A stretch of DNA of 64,000 nt from Candidatus Pantoea gossypiicola (GTDB lineage Bacteria; Pseudomonadota; Gammaproteobacteria; Enterobacterales; Enterobacteriaceae). Below, in pieces: positions 57,238 through 64,000 of the stretch. Below the pieces are notes generated by a model. The model did not search any database and was not told the origin of the DNA. It was given only the letters and a program-made list of their open reading frames with translations. The stretch's first letter is position 1, and the number at the start of each line of letters is the position of its first letter. Made by a program: the position numbers and the translations under genes. The DNA is taken from positions 62,001 through 126,000 of the forward strand of contig NZ_VWVM01000001.1 of the NCBI RefSeq assembly GCF_008632075.1, in the 5' to 3' direction.

Positions 57238-57334
57238 CGTCCCTGCTGCGCTCAATCCGGACACCGTTATAGTTAACAGTTAGTTAGCAATTTGTTAGTC
57301 TGATCACTAATCATCGTCTGACCAGACTTTCTCT

Positions 57335-58294
57335 ATGCCACTGCTGTTTGAAAGCCTTAGCCATCAAATTTATCTGTCAGCTCCGCTGTTTATCCTGATT
57401 CTGCTGGGATACTGCCTGACGCGCCTGGGAAAATGGCCCGCCAGCATCAGTGAAGGGATGAACCGCTTTGTGTTTAACGTTGCGCTGCCCTGCATGCTGT
57501 TTCGGGTGATGAGCACCTTCTCGCAAAGCCCGCCGGTGGATGCACGTCTGCTGCTGGCCTTCTTCGGCAGTTGCCTGCTGGTGTTTATCGTGGGTCGGTT
57601 GCTGGCAACAAGGCTGTTTAATCTGGATGGCGTGGCGGCTTCGGTCTTTGCGCTGGGCGGCATCTTTTCTAATAACGTGATGCTGGGGATTCCGGTCGCC
57701 ACGGTGTTGCTCGGGCCAGAAGCCCTGCCCCCGGTAGCGCTGGTGCTGGTGTTTAACAGCCTGATCCTCTGGACCTTACTCACCGTTTCGGTCGAGTGGG
57801 CGAAACAGGGCAGCTTCTCGCTGGAAGGCGTCTGGCGTACCCTGATTGGGGTGGTCAGGAATCCACTCATCATCGGCATTCTCAGCGGAACGGCCTGGAG
57901 TTTTCTGCAACGTCCTTTGCCGATGCTTGCCGCGGAACCGTTAAAGATGCTGGCTTCACTGGCCGCGCCCCTGTCGCTGGTCACGCTGGGCATGAGCCTG
58001 GCGCACTATCGGGTGCGGGACGGATTGAAAGAGAGCTATACCATCTGCCTGCTGAAGCTGGTACTGCAGCCAATGACGGTATGGGCTATCGCCTGGCTTA
58101 CCGGCTTGCCGCCGCTGGAGAGTAAAGTGGTGGTATTGCTGGGCTCAATGGCAGTCGGAGTTAACGTCTATCTGATGTCGCAGAAGTTCAATGTCATTCC
58201 TGGCCCGGCGGCGGCGAGTATGCTGTTTTCAACAGTGTTTGCGGCGGTCACGACGCCAGTATGGATGATGCTGATGACGCTGGCGGGATACTAA
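57335..58294 (+). CDS. AEC-family (auxin efflux carrier) transporter
   Basis: A 319-residue inner-membrane protein with about ten helices in two repeats. The family features are FVFNVALPCMLFRVM in the first repeat, SNNVMLGIPVATVLLG, and RNPLIIGILSG in the second repeat. AEC proteins move small organic acids such as malate, malonate or auxin-like compounds; the substrate here is not predictable. It is convergent with ahpF and has its own upstream region. Confidence 0.87.
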   Translation: MPLLFESLSHQIYLSAPLFILILLGYCLTRLGKWPASISEGMNRFVFNVALPCMLFRVMSTFSQSPPVDARLLLAFFGSCLLVFIVGRLLATRLFNLDGVAASVFALGGIFSNNVMLGIPVATVLLGPEALPPVALVLVFNSLILWTLLTVSVEWAKQGSFSLEGVWRTLIGVVRNPLIIGILSGTAWSFLQRPLPMLAAEPLKMLASLAAPLSLVTLGMSLAHYRVRDGLKESYTICLLKLVLQPMTVWAIAWLTGLPPLESKVVVLLGSMAVGVNVYLMSQKFNVIPGPAAASMLFSTVFAAVTTPVWMMLMTLAGY

Positions 58295-58296
58295 TA

Positions 58297-58328
58297 AAAA
58301 AGCCCCTCAGCACGGATGCTGAAGGGCT
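58297..58328 (-). terminator. Terminator after ahpF
   Basis: AGCCCcTCAGC and GCTGAaGGGCT pair around ACGGAT, and on the minus strand are followed by TTTTTTATT. It is a strong stop for ahpF and may also act on the convergent AEC gene. Confidence 0.85.
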
Positions 58329-58348
58329 ACTGTCTGGCTGACGAAACG

Positions 58349-59917
58349 TTATTCAGCAGACTTAGTACGGATCAGATAGTCAAACGCGCTCAGTGAGGCT
58401 TTGGCACCTTCGCCGCTGGCGATGATGATCTGCTTGTACGGCACGGTGGTGCAGTCACCCGCTGCGAACACGCCTTTCAGGCTGGTTTCGCATTTACCAT
58501 CGATAATGATCTCACCCATTTTGTTGCGCTCAACCGCGCCTTCCAGCCATGGGGTGTTCGGCAGCAGACCAATCTGAACGAAGATACCGGAGAGCGGCAG
58601 TTCGTGGGTGGTCTGCGTCGTACGGTCGATATAGTGCAGGCCGGTCACTTTGGTGCCGTCGCCTTTCACTTCGGTGGTCTGCGCGTTCAGGATCACATCA
58701 ACGTTCTTCAGGCTGCGCAGTTTATCCTGCAGCACCTGGTCGGCACGCATCTCACCGGCAAACTCCAGCAGCGTAACGTGTTCAACGATACCCGCCAGGT
58801 CAATAGCCGCTTCAACACCGGAGTTACCGCCGCCGATCACTGCCGTGCGCTTGCCTTTGAACAGCGGGCCATCGCAGTGCGGGCAATAGGTCACGCCTTT
58901 GGTGCGATACTCTTCTTCGCCCGGGACGCCCATGTTGCGCCAGCGTGCGCCGGTCGCCAGAATGATACTACGTGATTTTAATACTGCACCGGAGGCGGTT
59001 TCGATGGCGTGCAGTCCGCCCTCTTTCGCAGCCGGAATCAGTCTGATGGCGCTCTGGCTTTCGATGACGTCCACATTGTAATCATCAACGTGTGCGCGCA
59101 GTGCACCTGCCAGTTTTGCCCCTTCGGTTTTCGGCACGGAGATATAGTTTTCGATATCCACCGTATCCAGCACCTGGCCGCCAAAACGCTCGCCCAGCAG
59201 ACCGGTACGGATACCTTTACGTGCTGAGTAAACCGCTGCCGCTGCGCCCGCCGGGCCGCTGCCGATAATCAGGATTTCGTAGGCATCACGCTTGTTCAGC
59301 TCTTCCGCCGCACGTTTATCGGCGTTGGTGTCTACTTTGCTGACGATTTCCGCCAGGCTCATGCGGCCCTGACCAAACTCTTTACCATTGAGGTAAACCG
59401 CTGGCACGCCCATCACATTGCGTTCCTGAATCTCATTCTGGAACAGGCCACCGTCGATAGCGGTGTGGCTGATGCGCGGGTTAATCACCGCCATCAGGTT
59501 CAGCGCCTGAACCACGTCAGGGCAGTTATGGCATGAGAGTGAATAGTACGTTTCGAAATGGAAGTCACTGTCCAGCGCCGCGATCTGATCCAGCAGGCTC
59601 TGTGCTTCTTTCGACGGATGCCCACCGGTCTGTAACAGTGCCAGCACCAGTGAGGTAAATTCGTGACCCAGTGGAGAACCGGCAAAACGCGGGCCGCTGT
59701 TCGAACCTGGGTTTGTGATCAGAAATGAGGGCTTACGCACCTGACGATCGTTCTCTTCGCGGAAGCTGACTTTGTCAGACAGGCCGGCGATATCAACCAA
59801 CAGTTCACGGATCTCGGTTGATTTTGCACCCTCATCCAGGGTGGCGATCAACTCAACAGGTTTGGTTAATTTCTCAAGGTAAGCCTTGAGCTGTGTCTTC
59901 AAATTTGTGTCGAGCAT
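58349..59917 (-). CDS. ahpF: Alkyl hydroperoxide reductase subunit F
   Basis: NADH- and FAD-dependent disulfide reductase that recycles AhpC. The 522-residue protein has an N-terminal tandem thioredoxin-fold domain with SCHNCPDV (Cys pair near residue 130) and a thioredoxin-reductase-like domain with [15 protein letters not shown] (FAD), [15 protein letters not shown] (NADH) and the redox-active YCPHCDG near residue 345. It follows ahpC by 71 bp with a terminator-like hairpin between, which lowers F relative to C as in E. coli. Confidence 0.96.
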   Translation of the reverse strand: MLDTNLKTQLKAYLEKLTKPVELIATLDEGAKSTEIRELLVDIAGLSDKVSFREENDRQVRKPSFLITNPGSNSGPRFAGSPLGHEFTSLVLALLQTGGHPSKEAQSLLDQIAALDSDFHFETYYSLSCHNCPDVVQALNLMAVINPRISHTAIDGGLFQNEIQERNVMGVPAVYLNGKEFGQGRMSLAEIVSKVDTNADKRAAEELNKRDAYEILIIGSGPAGAAAAVYSARKGIRTGLLGERFGGQVLDTVDIENYISVPKTEGAKLAGALRAHVDDYNVDVIESQSAIRLIPAAKEGGLHAIETASGAVLKSRSIILATGARWRNMGVPGEEEYRTKGVTYCPHCDGPLFKGKRTAVIGGGNSGVEAAIDLAGIVEHVTLLEFAGEMRADQVLQDKLRSLKNVDVILNAQTTEVKGDGTKVTGLHYIDRTTQTTHELPLSGIFVQIGLLPNTPWLEGAVERNKMGEIIIDGKCETSLKGVFAAGDCTTVPYKQIIIASGEGAKASLSAFDYLIRTKSAE

Positions 59918-59932
59918 AGTGATATCCTGGTC

Positions 59933-59958
59933 AAAAAATCGGGTGCCGCAGCACCCGA
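59933..59958 (-). terminator. Attenuating terminator between ahpC and ahpF
   Basis: CGGGTGC/GCACCCG around CGGC/GCCG (59,940-59,957) is followed on the minus strand by TTTTTT. It sits 31 bp after ahpC, so most transcripts probably end here and ahpF depends on read-through. Confidence 0.8.
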
Positions 59959-59988
59959 TTGGAGAATGGTCGAAAGGGCGAAGCGGAA

Positions 59989-60552
59989 TTAGATTTTGCC
60001 AACCAGGTCCAGAGACGGAGCCAGTGTTGCATCACCTTCTTTCCATTTAGCCGGGCACACTTCACCTGGGTGAGAAGCCACGTACTGAGCCGCTTTCACT
60101 TTACGCAGCAGGTCAGAGGCGTCACGGCCAATGCCTTCAGCAGTGATTTCGATGGCCTGGATAACGCCTTCCGGGTCAACGATGAACGTACCACGGTCAG
60201 CCAGACCTTCGTCTTCACGCATGATTTCAAAGTTACGGGTCAGCGCGCCAGTCGGGTCACCGATCATCGCGTACTGAATTTTCGCGATGGTGTCTGAAGA
60301 ACCGTGCCAGGCTTTGTGGGTAAAGTGGGTGTCGGTAGAAACGGAGTAGATATCTACGCCCAGTTTCTGGAATTCTTCGTAATGGTCAGCCACGTCGCCC
60401 AGTTCGGTCGGGCAGACGAAGGTGAAGTCAGCTGGATAGAAGAAGAACACACTCCATTTACCTTCAACGTCTTTCTCGGTTACGTCGATGAATTCGCCGT
60501 TTTTGAATGCTGCGTTTTTGAACGGCTTGATTTTGGTATTGATAATAGACAT
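59989..60552 (-). CDS. ahpC: Alkyl hydroperoxide reductase subunit C (peroxiredoxin)
   Basis: A 187-residue 2-Cys peroxiredoxin, identical in length to E. coli AhpC. The peroxidatic Cys is in FVCPTELGD (near residue 47) and the resolving Cys in [10 protein letters not shown] (near residue 166). It removes hydrogen peroxide and organic hydroperoxides. GGAGG precedes the ATG. Expression should be induced by OxyR; a site is found upstream. Confidence 0.97.
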   Translation of the reverse strand: MSIINTKIKPFKNAAFKNGEFIDVTEKDVEGKWSVFFFYPADFTFVCPTELGDVADHYEEFQKLGVDIYSVSTDTHFTHKAWHGSSDTIAKIQYAMIGDPTGALTRNFEIMREDEGLADRGTFIVDPEGVIQAIEITAEGIGRDASDLLRKVKAAQYVASHPGEVCPAKWKEGDATLAPSLDLVGKI

Positions 60553-60609
60553 CTGTGGCCTCCGTTAAAATATGTGATGCAGGTTACATAATTTTCGGGC
60601 CAACATCTA

Positions 60610-60646
60610 ATACGCGGTCGTTATCAATCTGATAAACGAAAGCTAT
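60610..60646 (-). promoter_or_regulatory. Candidate OxyR site upstream of ahpC
   Basis: Minus strand: four half-elements ATAG, TTAT, ATAA and GTAT lie at exact 11-base steps (N7 spacers), as required by the OxyR tetramer pattern ATAG-N7-CTAT-N7-ATAG-N7-CTAT. Matches are 4, 3, 3 and 3 of 4. Located 58-94 bases before the ahpC start. Confidence 0.68.
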
Positions 60647-60786
60647 CAAACGCTGAGAGCCTGATGCTCTCTGGCCCGGCAGGCAGTGTACAGCGATTTT
60701 TGTGACATTTAACCCGCTTTATCTTTTCGCCCGTCTTCGCGAATCACTGCTAGTTTTGTAAGACCGGATTATAAGGGAGCTGACCT

Positions 60787-61242
60787 GTGGAAATTCGTCC
60801 GTTTACGGAAGCCGATCGTCCTTTCCTGCGCACGCTGTTTCTGGCGGCGCGACGACACAACTGGCGCTGGCTTGACGGCAGCGAGTGGCAGCTGGAAGAT
60901 TTTGATGGCGTGATTCTGGGCGAAACCGTGCTGGTCGCCGAAGCTGAAGGACAGCGCGTCGGATTTGCCGGGCTACTGGAGAACGACAACTTCCTGCACA
61001 GCCTTTATGTCGATCCTGAGTGGCAGGGACGCGGCGTGGGCAGCGCGTTACTGGAAGCCGTTGAAGCACGTTTTACGTCAACCGGCGCGCTGAAGTGCCT
61101 GCAAAAGAACAAAGCGGCACAGGCGTTTTACCTGAAGCATGGCTGGAAAATGATTTCACAGGGTGAAGGCGAGCACGGCGGTTACGTGTTGATGCACTAC
61201 CCGCTGGCCTCACACTATGCCAGCGGGTCGGGTCGGGCTTAA
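60787..61242 (+). CDS. GNAT-family N-acetyltransferase
   Basis: A 151-residue acetyltransferase, substrate unknown. Its acetyl-CoA motif is VDPEWQGRGVGSALLEAVEARF (about residues 78-100), followed by the LKHGWKMISQGEGEHGGY strand end typical of GNAT. Start is GTG 60,787, chosen because AAGGGAGC lies seven bases upstream. It is divergent from ahpC and its end overlaps apbC by four bases (tail to tail). Confidence 0.85.
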   Translation: MEIRPFTEADRPFLRTLFLAARRHNWRWLDGSEWQLEDFDGVILGETVLVAEAEGQRVGFAGLLENDNFLHSLYVDPEWQGRGVGSALLEAVEARFTSTGALKCLQKNKAAQAFYLKHGWKMISQGEGEHGGYVLMHYPLASHYASGSGRA

Positions 61243-62351
61243 AGCGCGCGGAAGGCGATCTCGCCAGGGATGACGTCGCCCTGCCAGTAAAGCTGAGCCG
61301 CTACGCGTCCGGCCAGCTGGCGATAGAGCGCGGTAAACTCGCTGTCGGGACGGCGAATGACCGTCGGTTCACCTTCATCAAGATCTTCGCGCAGGTCAAT
61401 GTGCAGCGGCAGCTGGGCCAGCAGCTGCGTCTGGTAATCCTCCACCAGTTTCTGCGCGCCGCCGGTGCCGAAAATGGGTTCGTGGTAACCACACTGACTG
61501 CAGATATGCAGGCTCATGTTTTCCACCACGCCCAGCACTGGCACATTGACCTTTTCAAACATCACCAGGCCTTTGCGGGCATCAATCAGGGCGATGTCCT
61601 GCGGTGTGGTCACCACCAGTGCGCCGGTTACCGGCACGTTCTGCGCCAGCGTCAGCTGAATGTCACCGGTGCCGGGCGGCATATCCAGCACCAGATAATC
61701 CAGCTCCGGCCACAACGTTTCGTTGAGCAGTTGCATCAGTGCTTTGCTGGCCATCGGCCCGCGCCACACCATCGCATTGTCGTCGGTTACCAGATAGCCG
61801 ATGGAGTTGGTGGCCAGACCGTGCGCCATAATGGGTGCCATATGGGTGCCATCCGGCGATGTCGGGCGTTGATCCTGGGTGCCGAGCATGTTCGGCACTG
61901 ACGGGCCATAGATATCGGCATCAAGAATGCCGACACGCGCACCTTCGGCTGCCAGCGCAAGCGCCATGTTTACGGCGGTGCTGGATTTTCCTACGCCGCC
62001 TTTGCCGGAACTGACCGCAATAATGTTTTTTACGCCGTTCACACCCGGCTGGTTTTTCACCCGCTTCAGGGTGGCAATATCGTGGCTGAGCCGCCAGTCG
62101 ATGGCACTCGCGCCGGTCTGACGCAGCAGGTCAGCGCTGACCTGCTCTTTGAGGTCGTCGAACCCGCTGGCCCAGGCAAACGGCATCAGCAGTTCCACAT
62201 GCAGCGTTCCATCCAGCTGCGCCACATGATGCAACGCCTTCAGGGCGGTGAGATTCTGCTTAAGAGTCGGATGCTCAAAGCTTCTCAATACGCCGGCCAC
62301 GATAGCGCGAAGGCCCTCTGGCGTATGCGGTTCCCGGGATTGTACTGTCAT
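61239..62351 (-). CDS. apbC: Iron-sulfur cluster carrier ApbC (Mrp)
   Basis: A 370-residue P-loop ATPase that binds and delivers [4Fe-4S] clusters. An N-terminal DUF59-type domain is followed by Walker A SSGKGGVGKSSTAVN near residue 118 and the cluster-binding CxxC in LHICSQCGYHEPIFG near residue 290. The DMPPGTGDIQLTL motif is typical. It is divergent from metG as in E. coli. Confidence 0.96.
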   Translation of the reverse strand: MTVQSREPHTPEGLRAIVAGVLRSFEHPTLKQNLTALKALHHVAQLDGTLHVELLMPFAWASGFDDLKEQVSADLLRQTGASAIDWRLSHDIATLKRVKNQPGVNGVKNIIAVSSGKGGVGKSSTAVNMALALAAEGARVGILDADIYGPSVPNMLGTQDQRPTSPDGTHMAPIMAHGLATNSIGYLVTDDNAMVWRGPMASKALMQLLNETLWPELDYLVLDMPPGTGDIQLTLAQNVPVTGALVVTTPQDIALIDARKGLVMFEKVNVPVLGVVENMSLHICSQCGYHEPIFGTGGAQKLVEDYQTQLLAQLPLHIDLREDLDEGEPTVIRRPDSEFTALYRQLAGRVAAQLYWQGDVIPGEIAFRAL

Positions 62352-62528
62352 CCCCTGCTCCTTATTTCTGCTGTGCTTACGCTGTGTTTCAGCAATGTAT
62401 GGTCAATGATATCAGATGCTCGTGGATCTGCGGCGACTGGCAGGGGTGAATCCCTTGTGTTTACGCAGGAGAAGCCTTCAGTTACCATCTAAGCCCGTTT
62501 TTTCAATCAACAGAAAGCTACGCAAACT

Positions 62529-64000
62529 ATGACTCAAGTCGCTAAAAAAATTCTGGTAACGTGCGCACTGCCTTACGCGAACGGATCAATCCATCTCGGC
62601 CACATGCTCGAGCATATCCAGGCAGACATTTGGGTGCGTTATCAGCGAATGCGTGGCAATCAGGTTTACTTCATCTGCGCCGACGATGCGCACGGCACAC
62701 CGATCATGCTGAAAGCTCAGCAGTCAGGCATTGCACCGGAGCAGATGATTGCAGAGATGAAAAGCGAGCATGAAGCCGACTTTGCCGGTTTCAGTGTCAG
62801 CTATGACAACTATCATTCGACTCACTGCGACGAAAACCGTGAGCTGTCTGCGCTGATTTACGGCCGTCTGAAAGAGAACGGTTTTATTAAGAACCGCACC
62901 ATCTCGCAGCTTTACGATCCGGAAAAAGGGATGTTTCTGCCGGACCGTTTTGTGAAAGGCACCTGCCCGAAATGTAAGTCACCTGATCAGTACGGCGACA
63001 ACTGTGAAGTCTGCAGCGCGACCTACAGCCCGACCGAGCTGATCGACCCGAAATCTGTGGTGTCCGGGGCGACGCCAGTCCTGCGCGACTCCGAGCACTT
63101 CTTCTTTGATCTGCCGTCTTTCAGCGCCATGCTGCAGGCCTGGACCCGCTCCGGTGCGCTGCAGGATCAGGTGGCGAACAAAATGCAGGAGTGGTTTGAA
63201 TCGGGTCTGCAGCAGTGGGATATCTCCCGCGATGCGCCTTATTTCGGCTTTGAAATCCCGGATGCGCCAGGCAAATATTTCTATGTCTGGCTGGATGCGC
63301 CTATCGGCTACATGGGCTCGTTCAAGAACCTGTGTGACAAGCGCGGCGACATCGACTTCGACGAATTCTGGCGTAAAGACTCGACGACCGAGCTGTATCA
63401 CTTCATCGGTAAAGATATCGTCTACTTCCACAGCCTGTTCTGGCCCGCGATGCTGGAAGGCAGCAACTTCCGCAAGCCAAACAACCTGTTTGTACACGGC
63501 TATGTCACCGTCAACGGTGCCAAGATGTCGAAGTCGCGCGGCACCTTTATTAAGGCCAGCACCTGGCTGCAGCATCTGGATGCCGATAGCCTGCGTTACT
63601 ACTACGCGGCAAAACTCTCTTCACGCATCGACGATATCGACCTGAATCTGGAAGATTTCGTCCAGCGCGTGAATGCTGATATCGTGAACAAAGTGGTTAA
63701 CCTGGCGTCACGTAACGCGGGCTTCATCACTAAACGCTTTGACGGCAAACTGGCGGCTGAGCTGGCCGATCCGGCGCTCTATCAGACCTTCGTGGATGCC
63801 TCAGAGAAGATTGGTGACGCCTGGGCCAGCCGTGAATTCAGCCGTGCGATTCGTGAAATCATGGCGCTGGCTGACCTGGCGAACCGTTATGTCGATGAGC
63901 AGGCTCCGTGGGTGGTGGCGAAGCAGGAAGGCCGCGATGCCGACCTGCAGGCGATCTGCTCAATGGGCATTAACCTGTTCCGCATTCTGATGACCTGGCT
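62529..64000 (+). CDS. metG: Methionyl-tRNA synthetase, 5' part (runs off the window)
   Basis: The first 490 codons of metG. It charges tRNA-Met. The class I signature is [13 protein letters not shown], the KMSKS loop is GAKMSKSRG near residue 335, and the zinc knuckle is [17 protein letters not shown] near residue 146. E. coli MetG has 677 residues, so about 185 residues lie beyond the window. No frameshift in the visible part. Confidence 0.97.
   Translation, partial: MTQVAKKILVTCALPYANGSIHLGHMLEHIQADIWVRYQRMRGNQVYFICADDAHGTPIMLKAQQSGIAPEQMIAEMKSEHEADFAGFSVSYDNYHSTHCDENRELSALIYGRLKENGFIKNRTISQLYDPEKGMFLPDRFVKGTCPKCKSPDQYGDNCEVCSATYSPTELIDPKSVVSGATPVLRDSEHFFFDLPSFSAMLQAWTRSGALQDQVANKMQEWFESGLQQWDISRDAPYFGFEIPDAPGKYFYVWLDAPIGYMGSFKNLCDKRGDIDFDEFWRKDSTTELYHFIGKDIVYFHSLFWPAMLEGSNFRKPNNLFVHGYVTVNGAKMSKSRGTFIKASTWLQHLDADSLRYYYAAKLSSRIDDIDLNLEDFVQRVNADIVNKVVNLASRNAGFITKRFDGKLAAELADPALYQTFVDASEKIGDAWASREFSRAIREIMALADLANRYVDEQAPWVVAKQEGRDADLQAICSMGINLFRILMTW

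Overview
The window looks like chromosomal DNA of a plant-associated enterobacterium, most likely Pantoea (Erwinia is the next choice). The reasons are an amylovoran/stewartan-type exopolysaccharide (EPS) operon lying between galF-galE and a yegH-asmA-dcd-udk-dgcE-yegD-mdtABCD-baeSR-trhP-yegS backbone, which keeps the Escherichia coli gene order. Protein lengths and motifs match enterobacterial orthologues throughout. I see no rRNA, tRNA, CRISPR array, insertion sequence, prophage or integrase. Bases 1-199 are AT-rich and I see no gene in them.

Layout. (1) 0.2-20.5 kb, minus strand: wbaP, wza-wzb-wzc, wzy, an SGNH esterase and an acyltransferase, three glycosyltransferases, a WceF/AmsF-like EPS hydrolase, a pyruvyltransferase (WcaK/AmsJ type), a WcaL/AmsK-type glycosyltransferase, wzx, then galF and galE. 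WbaP loads the first sugar phosphate on undecaprenyl phosphate, the glycosyltransferases extend the unit, the acyl- and pyruvyltransferases decorate it, Wzx flips it, Wzy polymerises it, and Wza/Wzb/Wzc export it under tyrosine-phosphorylation control. The leader (20.5-21.3 kb) holds an RcsAB-box candidate, a promoter candidate and a clear JUMPstart/ops element for RfaH. A terminator after wzc divides the operon. (2) 21-34.7 kb: yegH, asmA, dcd, udk, a PAP2 protein, the diguanylate cyclase dgcE, the Hsp70-like yegD, an OprB porin and an aldo/keto reductase. (3) 35-46 kb: the mdtABCD-baeSR multidrug efflux operon with its two-component system. (4) 46-48.6 kb: trhP, the CRP-activated small RNA CyaR, and yegS. 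(5) 49-55 kb: a complete rspA-rspB-MFS-mannonate oxidoreductase-rspR sugar-acid locus. (6) 55-64 kb: thiMD behind a TPP riboswitch, a small Cys/His protein, an AEC transporter, ahpCF with an OxyR site, a GNAT acetyltransferase, apbC (mrp) and the start of metG, which runs off the window.

Two intergenic DNA structures are not explained by the genes. The first is a 193-bp multi-branched inverted-repeat element (32,007-32,199) with 22-bp arms, just downstream of oprB. The second is a 78-bp tandem repeat (48,731-48,930), each unit made of up to four adjacent hairpins; read on the minus strand, five of these hairpins present GGGA loops like CsrA/RsmA binding sites. The two share a short hairpin core. 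These are the best candidates for something undescribed.
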